Origin: Mycolicibacterium frederiksbergense
Lineage (GTDB): Bacteria > Actinomycetota > Actinomycetes > Mycobacteriales > Mycobacteriaceae
Assembly: GCF_029893345.1 (NCBI RefSeq)
Contig: NZ_JARXVE010000003.1
Coordinates: forward strand, 124,001 to 188,000
Direction of reading: 5' to 3'
Length of the DNA: 64,000 nt
Below are positions 8,512 to 18,982 of this stretch, in pieces. The stretch's first letter is position 1. Each line of letters starts with the position of its first letter. The notes below the pieces were generated by a model. That model had not been told where the DNA came from. It saw only the letters and a program-made list of their open reading frames with translations, and ran no database searches. The position numbers and the translations under genes are program-made.

Positions 8512-9036
8512 ATGAGCAACCAGGCGAACGGCACGGCCACGGCGATCCTGGCGGGCGGCTGCTTCTGGGGCATGCAGGATCTGATCCGCAAACAGCCCGG
8601 AGTGGTGTCCACCCGGGTCGGCTACACCGGCGGCCGCAACGACCATCCGACGTACCGCAACCATCCGGGCCACGCGGAAGCGGTCGAGATCGTCTATGAC
8701 CCGGCGCAGACCGATTACCGGGCGCTGCTGGAGTTCTTCTTCCAGATCCACGATCCGTCCACCAGGGATCGCCAGGGCAATGACGTCGGCACGAGTTACC
8801 GGTCGGCGATCTTCTACCTCGACGACGAGCAGAAGCGCGTCGCGCTGGACACCATCGCCGACGTGGACGCATCGGGACTGTGGCCGGGCAAGGCGGTCAC
8901 CGAGGTGACCGCGGCCGGCGATTTCTGGGAGGCCGAACCCGAGCATCAGGATTATCTGGTGCGCTATCCGAGCGGGTACACCTGCCACTTCCCCCGGGCG
9001 GGTTGGAAGCTGCCCAAACGCCAGACCGCGCAGTAG
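8512..9036 (+). CDS. msrA: Peptide methionine sulfoxide reductase MsrA
   Basis: A 174-aa enzyme that reduces methionine-S-sulfoxide in proteins. The catalytic Cys is C17 in GGCFWGMQ. The family blocks [22 protein letters not shown] and YRSAIFY are all present. The tail lacks the usual resolving cysteines (one candidate is in YTCHFPRAG). RBS GAAGGAGAG lies about 9 bp before the ATG. Complete and in normal mycobacterial context next to a CYP138-like P450. Confidence 0.96.
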   Translation: MSNQANGTATAILAGGCFWGMQDLIRKQPGVVSTRVGYTGGRNDHPTYRNHPGHAEAVEIVYDPAQTDYRALLEFFFQIHDPSTRDRQGNDVGTSYRSAIFYLDDEQKRVALDTIADVDASGLWPGKAVTEVTAAGDFWEAEPEHQDYLVRYPSGYTCHFPRAGWKLPKRQTAQ

Positions 9037-9039
9037 GCG

Positions 9040-10413
9040 TCAGGCACCCAACGGGGTGGGCCGCCGGCGCACCGAAATGCGCCCTCCCGCGGCCGGGGTG
9101 TAGGCCACCCCGCGCGAGTGCACCTTCTCCCCAGGCGCGGTTGTGGTCTCGATGACGAAGTGCCGCAACACCGTTCGCAGCACCACATCCATTTCGACGT
9201 TGGCGAATGCCGCGCCGACGCAGCGCCGGGTGCCGCCGCCGAACGGTATCCAACCGATGCCCGGGCGGCTACCGATGAACCGCTGCGGGTCGAACCGGTC
9301 CGGATCGGGAAAGTCCTTCTCCCCCTCTTGGATCTGCGAGATCGCCACGATGATCGAATAGCCGCGCGGGACCTCCCACTCGCCGAGCCGGAATGACGGC
9401 GCGTAGACGTGGCGGCCGGCGAAGTCGATGACGGTGCGGTTGCGCTGCACCTCCAGGATGGTGGCCTGGCGATACTCGTTGTCGCCGGTTGCCGCCTCGG
9501 CCACCAGCTCGGCCAGCACCTGCGGATGACGGCTGATCCGTTCGAAGGCCCAACCCAGGGTCGAGGCCGTGGTCTCGTGCCCGGCGGCCAGCAGGGTCAG
9601 CAGTTCGTCACCGATCTCCTTGCGGGACATGGACGATCCGTCCTCGTACGTGCTGCGCATCAGCAGCGCCAGGATGTCGTCGCGTTGCTCGAATTCGGGG
9701 TCGGCTTCGACCTTGTCGATCAGCCGGTCGATGACGGCGTCGTAGCGTTGGCGGTATGCGGCCAGCCGGCCCCACGGACTGAACCGGCCATAGGTCCGGG
9801 TCGGGGTGGGCAGGACGACCAGCCGTGAGCCCAAGGTCACCCAGGGCGGGATGATGCGACGCAGCTCGTCGAGTTGTTCACCGTCGGCGCCGAACACCGT
9901 GCGCAGGATCGCGTTCAAGGTAATCCGCATCATCGGTTCGAGGGTTTCGAACTCCTCGCCCTGCGGCCAGTTCGCCGACTCCCGAAGGGTTTCCTCTTCG
10001 AAGATCTTTTCGTAGTGGCGGATGCTCTTGCCGTGGAAGGGCGGGGTGAGCAGTTTGCGCCGGCGGCGGTGATCGGTGCCGTCGAGGGCGAATACCGATC
10101 CGGACCCGAGGATGCGGCTCAGGTTGGGCTGGATGTTGCCGACGTCCTCGGGGTTGGCCTGGAACAGCTGTTTGGCCAACTGCGCGTCGGCCACCATCAC
10201 GGTGCGGCCGAACACCGGGATGTTGAGGCTGAACACGGCGCCGTGGCGAGCGGCGACCGCTTTGACCACCCGGCGCCTGGAGAGGGCGAAACCGATGCCC
10301 GTCGCCAGCCTTGGCAATCGCGGTGCCGGCGGTATCCGGCCCGGCGCGGCAGTGACCGCAGCCTTCTCAGCGGCCTTCTCAGCGGTGTTCTCAGCAGCTA
10401 CGACCTCAGTCAT
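9040..10413 (-). CDS. Cytochrome P450 (CYP138-like)
   Basis: A 457-aa haem monooxygenase. The haem loop is FGGGTRRCVG with the Cys ligand at about 398, the I-helix AGHETTAS, and the meander FDPQRFIG. The N-terminus carries an Ala/Glu repeat (ENTAEKAAEKAAVTAAPG) before the Pro-rich hinge. It converges with msrA, with 3 bp between stops, and is divergent from the TetR gene at 10505. Resemblance to CYP138 rests on the msrA-P450-TetR gene order and is from memory. The substrate is unknown. Two GGTAC-N6-GTACC boxes in the divergent promoter suggest TetR repression. Confidence 0.92.
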   Translation of the reverse strand: MTEVVAAENTAEKAAEKAAVTAAPGRIPPAPRLPRLATGIGFALSRRRVVKAVAARHGAVFSLNIPVFGRTVMVADAQLAKQLFQANPEDVGNIQPNLSRILGSGSVFALDGTDHRRRRKLLTPPFHGKSIRHYEKIFEEETLRESANWPQGEEFETLEPMMRITLNAILRTVFGADGEQLDELRRIIPPWVTLGSRLVVLPTPTRTYGRFSPWGRLAAYRQRYDAVIDRLIDKVEADPEFEQRDDILALLMRSTYEDGSSMSRKEIGDELLTLLAAGHETTASTLGWAFERISRHPQVLAELVAEAATGDNEYRQATILEVQRNRTVIDFAGRHVYAPSFRLGEWEVPRGYSIIVAISQIQEGEKDFPDPDRFDPQRFIGSRPGIGWIPFGGGTRRCVGAAFANVEMDVVLRTVLRHFVIETTTAPGEKVHSRGVAYTPAAGGRISVRRRPTPLGA

Positions 10414-10434
10414 ACCTTCTCCAGACCCGGTTGC

Positions 10435-10450
10435 GGTACTGCGCAGTACC
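10435..10450. promoter_or_regulatory. TetR operator candidate, box 1
   Basis: Perfect 16-bp palindrome GGTACTGCGCAGTACC, 22 bp upstream of the P450 start and within the P450/TetR divergent promoter. It shares the GGTAC-N6-GTACC architecture with box 2, 32 bp away centre to centre. Confidence 0.65.
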
Positions 10451-10466
10451 AGCGAATCTGTAGTAC

Positions 10467-10482
10467 GGTACCCGCAGGTACC
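10467..10482. promoter_or_regulatory. TetR operator candidate, box 2
   Basis: GGTACCCGCAGGTACC, second copy of the GGTAC-N6-GTACC pattern, 22 bp before the TetR ATG. A spacing of about three helical turns from box 1 would put both on the same DNA face. Confidence 0.65.
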
Positions 10483-10504
10483 AAACAGCGCAAGGGGGTC
10501 TTTT

Positions 10505-11118
10505 ATGACGACCGCGCTCAGCAATGCGAATTCGGCCGCCGATTCAGCCACCGGCACCTACCGGCTGAGGTTGCTCGAAGGGCTCACCGCAGCCATCAAT
10601 GACAAGGGCTATCGCGAGACCACGGTCGCCGACATCGTCCGCCATGCCCGCACGTCCAAGCGCACGTTCTACGACCAGTTCGGCACCAAAGAGGACTGCT
10701 TCATCGAACTGCTGCGTGCCAACAATGCCGAACTGGTGGAGCGGATCCGGGCCGCTGTCGTGCCCGACGCGGCATGGCAAGACCAGATCAGCCAGGCCGT
10801 CGGCGCCTATGTCGCCCACATCGAGTCGGCCCCGGCGATCACGCTGAGTTGGATCCGTGAGCTGCCCGCCCTCGGCGCTGCGGCAAGTTCGTTGCGGCGT
10901 GAGGCGCTGGGCGAGCTCACCGATCTGCTCATCGATCTCAGCGACAGCGCTGGGTTCCGGCACGCCGAGCTACCGCGGCTCACAAGGCCCATGGCGATCA
11001 TCCTGTTGGGCGGCCTCCGCGAACTGACCGCGCTGATCGTCGAGGAGGGCCGCGATATCCGGGAGATCTACGACCCGGCGCTGGCCGCTTCGAAGGCCAT
11101 CCTGGGTCCGCGCACCGG

Positions 11119-11122
<4 letters not shown>
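10505..11122 (+). CDS. TetR/AcrR-family regulator of the P450 divergon
   Basis: A 205-aa TetR-family repressor. The N-terminal HTH reads YRETTVADIVRHARTSKRTFYDQFGTKEDCF. The C-terminal ligand domain is not diagnostic. RBS AAGGGGGTC precedes the ATG at 10505. It is divergent from the CYP138-like gene, with two matching palindromes between them, which points to control of the P450 and of itself. The 3' end overlaps the next TetR gene tail to tail by 4 bp. Confidence 0.92.
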
Positions 11123-13467
<2,345 letters not shown>

Positions 13468-13481
<14 letters not shown>

Positions 13482-14199
13482 TACTCACCGCCGGCTTGGC
13501 AAAGTACAGCGCCACGCTCTTGCCGATCACCGGGTTCAGCAGCGACTCGGCGGTGCGGGTCAGCCAGGGCCGGCCCATCATGTCCCACACCAGCAGTTGG
13601 TGATAGGCCTTGACCGCCGGGTGGTCGTTCTTCTCGGTGCCGACAAGACATTTGAGCCACCAGTACGGCGAGTGCAGCGCGTGCTCGTGGTGGGTGTGTT
13701 CGAGGGTGAGTCCGTGGGCGAGCACCTTGTCGCGCAGCTCGTCGGCCTTGTAGATGCGGATGTGCCCGCCCTCGTTGGCGTGGTACTCGTCCGACAGTAG
13801 CCAGCACACCTTTTCGGGCAGCCAGCGCGGCACCGTAATGGCCAGTGAACCACCGGGTTTGAGCACACGCACCAGCTCCGTGATGGCCCGGTCGTCCTGT
13901 GGGACATGCTCCAGGATCTCCGAGGCGATCACGCAGTCGAAGCTGGCGTCCGGATACGGCAGCTCGAGTGCGTCACCCTTGACGGCTTCGCCCTTGGCCG
14001 ACAGCGGCACCTCGCCCTGCTCTCGCATGGCCTGCAACATGGCTTCGACGTCGTTGAGGTCGGACACGCTCTGGTCGAAACCGACGACCTGAGCTCCGCG
14101 CCGGTACGCCTCGAAGGTGTGCCGGCCGGCACCGCATCCGACGTCGATCACCGTGCTACCCGGTCCGACGCCGAGCCGGTCGAAGTCAACGGTCAGCAT
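13468..14199 (-). CDS. Class I SAM-dependent methyltransferase (UbiE-like)
   Basis: A 243-aa methyltransferase. Motif I is VIDVGCGAGRHTFEAYRRG (about 18-36). Post-I VGFDQS, motif II FDCVIASEILEHVPQDD and motif III LKPGGSLAITVPRW are clear Methyltransf_11 features. It overlaps the glycosyltransferase upstream by 14 bp and the barrel gene downstream by 14 bp, implying translational coupling of all three. Probably modifies a sugar or lipid made by the adjacent glycosyltransferase; acceptor unknown. Confidence 0.9.
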
Positions 14200-15433
14200 A
14201 TTTCACCCCAACCCGATCACGTGCCATCTCGTACACCGACACCGTCTGTGCGGCAACCGATTCCCAACTGAAAACATCCAGCGCCCGCTGCCGTCCCGCG
14301 GCGCCGAGCCTGCGCCGCTCCAACGGCGAGTCAAGCAACTCGCCGAGCACCGTGGTGAGCTCGTCGACATCGGCCGGCCGAACCAGCCGGGCGCAGGCGC
14401 CGTCGTCGCCGAGCACCTCAGGCAGCGCACCCGCGCGGCTGGCCACGATCGGCGTGCCGCTGGCCATGGCTTCCACCGCGGGCAGCGAGAAACCCTCGTA
14501 GAGCGACGGGATGCAGGCCACCTCGGCGGAGGCCAGCAATGCGGCGAGCTCATCGTCGGTCAGCCCGCTGGAGCTGTGCACGATATCGGAAATGCCAAGC
14601 TCGGCAATGAGTTTCTCGGTCGGCCCGTTGGGTTCGAGCTTGGACACCAGCTGCACGTCCAGGTTGCGCTCCACCCGCAGCCGGGCCACCGCGTGCAGCA
14701 GATGGCTGACGCCCTTGAGCGGTACGTCGGCGCTGGCGATCGCGATGATGCGGCCACTCACCCGGTGTTCGGCCGGCCGGAACAGCTCGGTGTCGACGCC
14801 CAGCGGCACAATGTGCAACTGTTCCGGCGTCACCCCGAAGTCCTCGGCGATGTCGGCGGCCGAGGACGACGACACGGTGAGCAGTTCGGGGAGCTTGCGG
14901 GCCACCTTCTTCTGCATCTCGACAAACCCGTACCAGCGCCGCACCAGCGGCTTGCGCCACCAGGTGGCGGCGGCCACCTCGACCACTCGGTCGCGGGTGA
15001 TCGGATGATGCACGGTGGCGACCACCGGCAGACCGAGGCCGGCGATCTTCAACAGCGCCGAGCCCAGGCTCTGATTGTCATGGACCACATCGAACTCGTC
15101 GCGACGCTCGGCCAGGATCCGCGCGACGCGCATGGTGAAGGTCCGCGGTTCCGGGAAGCCCGCGCTCCACATCGTCGCCAGTTCCAGGGCGTCGATACCG
15201 TCGCGGATCTCGTTGAGCTTGGGCACCCGGAACGGGTCCGGCTCGCGATACAGGTCCAGGCTGGGGACTTTGGTCAGCTTGACCCGCGGATCAAGCCCCT
15301 CGGGGTACGGCTGGCCGGAGAACACCTCGACGTCATGGCCGAGCTCGGCGAGCCCGCGGCTCAGATGGCGCACGTAGACGCCCTGGCCGCCACAGTGCGT
15401 CTTGCTCCGATACGACAGCAACGCGATACGCAT
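14186..15433 (-). CDS. GT4-family glycosyltransferase
   Basis: A 415-aa retaining GT-B glycosyltransferase. The N-terminus reads MRIALLSYRSKTHCGGQGVY, with the glycine-rich acceptor-side loop expected of GT4. The C-terminal E-x7-E donor motif is visible in PSLYEGFSLPAVEAMASGTPIV. No membrane span, so it acts on the cytoplasmic face. First gene of a three-gene overlapping operon driven by a clear promoter (15520-15548) with a palindrome beside the -10. Donor and acceptor are unknown. Confidence 0.92.
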   Translation of the reverse strand: MRIALLSYRSKTHCGGQGVYVRHLSRGLAELGHDVEVFSGQPYPEGLDPRVKLTKVPSLDLYREPDPFRVPKLNEIRDGIDALELATMWSAGFPEPRTFTMRVARILAERRDEFDVVHDNQSLGSALLKIAGLGLPVVATVHHPITRDRVVEVAAATWWRKPLVRRWYGFVEMQKKVARKLPELLTVSSSSAADIAEDFGVTPEQLHIVPLGVDTELFRPAEHRVSGRIIAIASADVPLKGVSHLLHAVARLRVERNLDVQLVSKLEPNGPTEKLIAELGISDIVHSSSGLTDDELAALLASAEVACIPSLYEGFSLPAVEAMASGTPIVASRAGALPEVLGDDGACARLVRPADVDELTTVLGELLDSPLERRRLGAAGRQRALDVFSWESVAAQTVSVYEMARDRVGVKYADR

Positions 15434-15502
15434 AGTCAGATCACCCGATGGCCGAAACCTTGCTGAGCTGGGAATACACGCTCACGCGTCGACCCCGAGC
15501 CC

Positions 15503-15520
15503 TCTGGACATGTGTCCAGA
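15503..15520. promoter_or_regulatory. Operator candidate of the GT-MT-barrel operon
   Basis: Perfect arms TCTGGACA and TGTCCAGA around TG. The core GGACATGTGTCC matches the palindrome at the TetR start (11682-11695) in 11 of 12 positions. It begins at the last base of the -10 box and covers the expected transcription start, an ideal position for repression. Confidence 0.62.
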
Positions 15521-15548
15521 CTATAGTTTGACCTACTAGCAGACGCAA
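15520..15548 (-). promoter_or_regulatory. SigA-type promoter of the glycosyltransferase operon
   Basis: On the minus strand TTGCGT (15543-15548), an exact 17-bp spacer, then TATAGT (15520-15525). The leader to the ATG at 15433 is about 80 nt. The rest of this gap (15549-15595) shows no gene. Confidence 0.6.
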
Positions 15549-15595
15549 CGCTCCGCTAGCTATCCATCACCGGCAGCGACCCTGCCCGCCAGCGA

Positions 15596-16051
15596 TTAGG
15601 CCGGCGGAAACCCACCGGTGGCAACGGGACCCCAGCGCTTGGGCGTGACCCGAATCAGGCACTTGCCCTGGTCCACCATCGCCTGCCGGTACTCGGCCCA
15701 ATCCGGGTGTTCGCCCGCGACCGCACGGAAGTAATCGACGAGCGGTTCGACCGCATCCGGCAGCCCGATCACCTCGGCGTCGCCGTCGACTTGCACGTAC
15801 GGTCCGTCGAATTCCTCGGACAGCACCGTCACGCTGGCCCGCGGCGTGCGCCGGAGATTGACCGCCTTCGCCCGCTGCGGATAACTGGCGATCACGATGC
15901 GGCCCTGCTCGTCCACGCCTCCGGTCACCGGCGAGGATTGCAGGGTTCCGTCGGCGCGGAACGTGGTGAGCACCATCCGGTGCCTCGGACGCACGAAGGT
16001 CAGCAGTTCGTCGATACCCACAACGTCGGCGGTGGCATATTTTCGGGCCAT
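15596..16051 (-). CDS. PPOX-class F420-dependent split-barrel protein
   Basis: A 151-aa flavin/F420 split-barrel protein. Characteristic strands are RHRMVLTTFRADGTLQSSPV, RIVIASYPQRAKAVNLRRTP and GPYVQVDGDAEVIGLP. This is the pattern of the PPOX-class F420-dependent enzymes common in mycobacteria, which reduce biliverdin-like or xenobiotic substrates. ATG at 16051 (MARKYATADV) is chosen over one 18 codons upstream that would overlap the next gene region. It lies 46 bp downstream of the C39-like gene and may be co-transcribed with it. Confidence 0.87.
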   Translation of the reverse strand: MARKYATADVVGIDELLTFVRPRHRMVLTTFRADGTLQSSPVTGGVDEQGRIVIASYPQRAKAVNLRRTPRASVTVLSEEFDGPYVQVDGDAEVIGLPDAVEPLVDYFRAVAGEHPDWAEYRQAMVDQGKCLIRVTPKRWGPVATGGFPPA

Positions 16052-16097
16052 GCTTCGAAGGTAGTCGCGGTGCGCACAGTCGCGACCAAACAGGCTG

Positions 16098-16637
16098 TCA
16101 ACCAACCTGATCGGGCACGACGAACGCGAACGGCCGGGGAAAGCCGAGCCCGGTCAGCCGCGCACCGCGCACGGCAGCGACATCGATCGGCAGCACGTTG
16201 CCCGACGACGGTTCGTAACACTGCAGGGCCCGCTCGCCCGCGTCGATGATCAGAACCCAATGCCGCGGGATCCCGTTCTGGCCGATGAGCATCGGTACCG
16301 GCCAACCCCCGGCGACTGCACCGCACACATCCGACAACGGGTCGCCTGCCCCGCGGAACCGCCGCCAGCGGTACGTCGCACCACGTTTCACACTGTGGTC
16401 GGTCAGCGCCCGGGCCATCCCGGCCGGCGTCGTCCCGAGTCGGCGCGGCCAGATCCGGTTGACCGCGGCATGCACCCGGCCTTGCTCGCCAGCGAACCAG
16501 GCGTCGCCGCCGGGACCCAGCAACCCCGCGCGATACCCGGAATCCAATATGGCGCCGGCCACCACCGCGACCGTCGGGCCACAGGTGATTCCGTCGCGCT
16601 GCCGTAGCCGCAGCGCCGCCAGTTTCCCTGACTTCAC
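16098..16637 (-). CDS. C39-like cysteine peptidase-fold protein
   Basis: A 179-aa protein with a papain-like layout: candidate nucleophile C19 in GITCGPTVAVVAG, H126 in PRHWVLII and an acidic/polar residue in CYEPSSGN (E142). No signal peptide is seen, so a cytoplasmic location is likely. GTG start at 16637. Together with 7085-8002 it is the second protein of this fold in the window. Substrate unknown; an acyltransferase or inactive role is possible. Confidence 0.72.
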   Translation of the reverse strand: MKSGKLAALRLRQRDGITCGPTVAVVAGAILDSGYRAGLLGPGGDAWFAGEQGRVHAAVNRIWPRRLGTTPAGMARALTDHSVKRGATYRWRRFRGAGDPLSDVCGAVAGGWPVPMLIGQNGIPRHWVLIIDAGERALQCYEPSSGNVLPIDVAAVRGARLTGLGFPRPFAFVVPDQVG

Positions 16638-16673
16638 ACAGATCCGGTCATTCGTCCATCAAATTCTGCCATC

Positions 16674-16702
16674 GGAACTAAAGCCGTTGAGCTGCCGGTT
16701 TC
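16674..16702 (+). promoter_or_regulatory. ECF-type (SigE/SigH-like) promoter candidate
   Basis: GGAAC (16674-16678), an 18-bp spacer, then GGTTTC (16697-16702), within a 16-bp block (CTGCCATCGGAACTAA, 16666-16681) shared with the promoter of the other small secreted protein gene at 4367. The match to GGAAC-N16-18-GTT is good. Confidence 0.52.
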
Positions 16703-16749
16703 AACCAGTATCTGGCAGCGTAGCGAATATCGGAAACGAGGACACCTAA

Positions 16750-17055
16750 GTGCGAACCACAATCGGAAAGTCTCGAATCATCGCCGCCGCAGCCGTCAGC
16801 TTGGCTGCGCTGGCCATCGGTCTGGCCGGACCGGCCACCGTGCCCGCCACCGCGGCCCCCAGCGGTCCCAGCAATGCCCAGCAGACCATCAAAGAGCTGC
16901 AGTCCCAGGGCTACACGGTGATCATCAACCGGCTCGGTGCGACACCGCTGGACCGGGCTGCAGTCGTGGCCGTGCGGCCCGGGCCGCACTACAGCCGAAC
17001 CGAAGCCTTCATCGCCGGCGTCACCCAGCGCACGGTGTACGTCGACGTCAAGTAG
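16750..17055 (+). CDS. Small secreted protein (101 aa)
   Basis: A 101-aa preprotein with GTG start. It has a Sec signal peptide with a long Ala/Leu core (AAAAVSLAALAIGLAG) and probable cleavage after ATA at about residue 36. The mature ~65-aa domain reads QTIKELQSQGYTVIINRLG and ends VTQRTVYVDVK, a compact alpha/beta peptide that I recognise as a mycobacterial-type secreted protein of unknown role. It sits behind an ECF-like promoter. The stop codon lies inside a 14-bp tandem duplication. Confidence 0.83.
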   Translation: MRTTIGKSRIIAAAAVSLAALAIGLAGPATVPATAAPSGPSNAQQTIKELQSQGYTVIINRLGATPLDRAAVVAVRPGPHYSRTEAFIAGVTQRTVYVDVK

Positions 17056-17068
17056 TCGACGTCAAGTA
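17041..17068. repeat. 14-bp perfect tandem duplication across a stop codon
   Basis: GTCGACGTCAAGTA occurs twice in direct tandem (17041-17054 and 17055-17068). The first copy contains the last codons and most of the TAG of the secreted-protein gene. It looks like a recent slippage or duplication event; the protein is unchanged because the original stop is kept. Confidence 0.9.
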
Positions 17069-17077
17069 GCAGACAGC

Positions 17078-17113
17078 CACTGCCATCCGGTCGATAATGA
17101 CCGGATGGCAGTG
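17078..17113. promoter_or_regulatory. 15-bp perfect inverted repeat over a start codon
   Basis: Arms CACTGCCATCCGGTC and GACCGGATGGCAGTG with a 6-nt loop GATAAT. The right arm contains the candidate ATG (17105-17107) and a GTG of the DUF427 gene. As RNA it could terminate the upstream message or hide the start codon; as DNA it could be an operator. There is no U-tract, so simple termination is not the best reading. Confidence 0.75.
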
Positions 17114-17908
17114 AAGATGGCGGATCTGCTGGCCGACACGTTGGACGCTCTGCGATTCCAGCCCACCGCCAAGCGAATTCGGGCCTGCCTGGGCGGTGAG
17201 CCGGTTGCCGATACCTGCAATGCGATCTTGGTGTGGGAACCACGGCGGGCGGTGCCGACGTATGCGGTGCCGCGTACGGCGCTGACGGCCCAGCTGGTAC
17301 CGGCGGGCGGGGATAGCGGTGACGACGAGATCCCCGGATTCCTCGATCCGTCGGTGCCGTTCACCGCCCACACCTGCCCGGGCGTCGCATTCGACGTCAT
17401 CGCGGGTGACGAAACCGGCGCCGCGGCGGCCTACCAGCTGCAGGACCCGGACCTGGCCGACTATGTGGTCCTGGATTTCGCCACCTTCGAGTGGCGCGAG
17501 GAGGACGAACCGATCGTGGCGCACCCCCACGACCCGTTCCGTCGCATCGACATCCTGCGCAGCCATCGGCACATCCGGATCGAGCTGGACGGTCGACTGC
17601 TGGCCGAATCCTCCCGTCCCCTAATGCTATTCGAGACCCTGCTGCCAACCCGGATCTACCTGCCCCGGGAAGACGTGACCGCGCCATTGGAACTGAGCCG
17701 GACCGTCACCTACTGCGCCTACAAGGGACGCGCCAGCTACTACTCACTGCCGGGCGGGCCTGCCGACCTGGCCTGGTCCTACCACGAACCACTCGCCGAC
17801 GCGGGGCCGGTCCGTGACCGCATCTGCTTCTTTGACGAACGCGTCGATGTCATCGTGGACGGTCAGCGCCAGCACCGGCCGATCACCCCGTGGAGTGACT
17901 CGAGATGA
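17105..17908 (+). CDS. DUF427 protein, long form (two DUF427-like halves)
   Basis: A 267-aa protein. The C-terminal half carries the DUF427 signature VTYCAYKGRASYYSLPGG. The N-terminal half has the same strand order (AILVWEPRRAVPTYAVP, with FEWREEDEPI at the junction), suggesting a degenerate second copy. Start is uncertain: ATG 17105 is inside the hairpin 17078-17113, and MADLLAD at 17117 is the next ATG just after it. Paralogous to 2318-2674. Function unknown. Confidence 0.82.
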   Translation: MAVKMADLLADTLDALRFQPTAKRIRACLGGEPVADTCNAILVWEPRRAVPTYAVPRTALTAQLVPAGGDSGDDEIPGFLDPSVPFTAHTCPGVAFDVIAGDETGAAAAYQLQDPDLADYVVLDFATFEWREEDEPIVAHPHDPFRRIDILRSHRHIRIELDGRLLAESSRPLMLFETLLPTRIYLPREDVTAPLELSRTVTYCAYKGRASYYSLPGGPADLAWSYHEPLADAGPVRDRICFFDERVDVIVDGQRQHRPITPWSDSR

Positions 17909-17941
17909 AAATTTGGGCACCGCGGGCCAAGATGGTTCACC

Positions 17942-18397
17942 GTGCTCAACCTCAACAGCTGCGTCCTCAAATCCGGTGCAATTGCCCTGGCCTCGGCCCT
18001 CGCTCTGATGACGGCCGGTTGCGGCGGCTCCGGTGACCGCGAGAACGCCGAGGGCTCAGCGGGTTCGACCACCCCATCGGTGACCACGATCAACCCCTCG
18101 GACATGACCAACCAGCAGCAGGCCCCCGCCCGGCTGCTCATCGACACCACCATCAAGGGCGGCGAGGTCACCCCGGCCGACCAGCAGCTGCAGGGCAAGG
18201 TCGGGCAGCCGATCGTGGTGCGGGTGAACAGCGACGTCGTCGACGAGTTGCTCGTGCACTCCGATCCCGAGCACACCTTCCCCGTCGAGCCGCGCAACGG
18301 TCAGCAGTTCCAGTTCACCGTCCAGACGCCCGGCACCGTCGACATCGTGTTGCGTCAGCTCAACCGCACCATCGCCAGCGTGCACATACAGCAGTGA
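17942..18397 (+). CDS. Putative lipoprotein with cupredoxin-like C-terminal domain
   Basis: A 151-aa exported lipoprotein. GTG start, signal peptide, lipobox LMTAGC near residue 27, then a Ser/Thr/Gly-rich linker. Residues ~65-150 form a beta-rich domain (GKVGQPIVVRVNSDVVDELLVHSDPEHTF, ending TVDIVLRQLNRTIASVHI) like the copper-free cupredoxin-type domains of many actinobacterial lipoproteins. The single His pair is not a clear type 1 copper site. 33 bp downstream of the DUF427 gene and 33 bp upstream of pncA. Confidence 0.8.
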   Translation: MLNLNSCVLKSGAIALASALALMTAGCGGSGDRENAEGSAGSTTPSVTTINPSDMTNQQQAPARLLIDTTIKGGEVTPADQQLQGKVGQPIVVRVNSDVVDELLVHSDPEHTFPVEPRNGQQFQFTVQTPGTVDIVLRQLNRTIASVHIQQ

Positions 18398-18430
18398 CAG
18401 GGGCCGGCTCCGCCCTGGCAAGATGAGCAG

Positions 18431-18982
18431 ATGCGGGCACTCATCGTCGTGGATGTGCAGAACGATTTCTGCGAGGGTGGCTCGCTGGCGGTGACCGGGG
18501 GTTCCGCTGTGGCGCGCGGAATCACCGCGCTGCTGCGCGGCGACCACGGCTACGACCACGTGGTGGCCACCAAGGATTTCCACATCGACCCGGGCGACCA
18601 TTTCTCCGATGTCCCCGACTACCGGACCTCGTGGCCGCGGCACTGTGTGGCCGGGACACCGGGCGCGGCGTTTCATCCCGGTTTCGATGCCACCGGCGTC
18701 GAGGCGGTGTTCAAGAAGGGGCACCACTCGGCGGCCTACAGCGGTTTCGAGGGTGTCGAGGATTCCGGGACGACGCTGGCGGACTGGCTGCACCAACGGG
18801 GTGTCGACGCGGTGGACGTTGTGGGTATCGCGACCGACTATTGCGTCGCCGCCACCGCGGCCGACGCCGTCAGGGCCGGTCTGCACACCCGGGTGCTGAC
18901 CGATCTCACCGCCGGCGTCGCGGCCGAAAGCAGCGCTGCGGCAATCGATGAACTGCGCTGCGCCGGAGTCGAAATCAGCTGA
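18431..18982 (+). CDS. pncA: Nicotinamidase/pyrazinamidase PncA
   Basis: A 183-aa isochorismatase-fold enzyme converting nicotinamide to nicotinate for NAD salvage; it also activates pyrazinamide. All key residues are present at the numbering used for M. tuberculosis PncA: catalytic D8, K96, C138 and metal ligands D49, H51, H57, H71. Length is close to the 186 aa of that enzyme. ATG at 18431. The region after its stop is an anomalous, gene-poor segment. Confidence 0.96.
   Translation: MRALIVVDVQNDFCEGGSLAVTGGSAVARGITALLRGDHGYDHVVATKDFHIDPGDHFSDVPDYRTSWPRHCVAGTPGAAFHPGFDATGVEAVFKKGHHSAAYSGFEGVEDSGTTLADWLHQRGVDAVDVVGIATDYCVAATAADAVRAGLHTRVLTDLTAGVAAESSAAAIDELRCAGVEIS

Noticed and set aside
15596..16051. 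Three split-barrel proteins as one gene family expansion by local duplication
   Set aside because: The genes at 15596, 29831 and 43931 share only the fold; their sequences differ too much to be recent copies.
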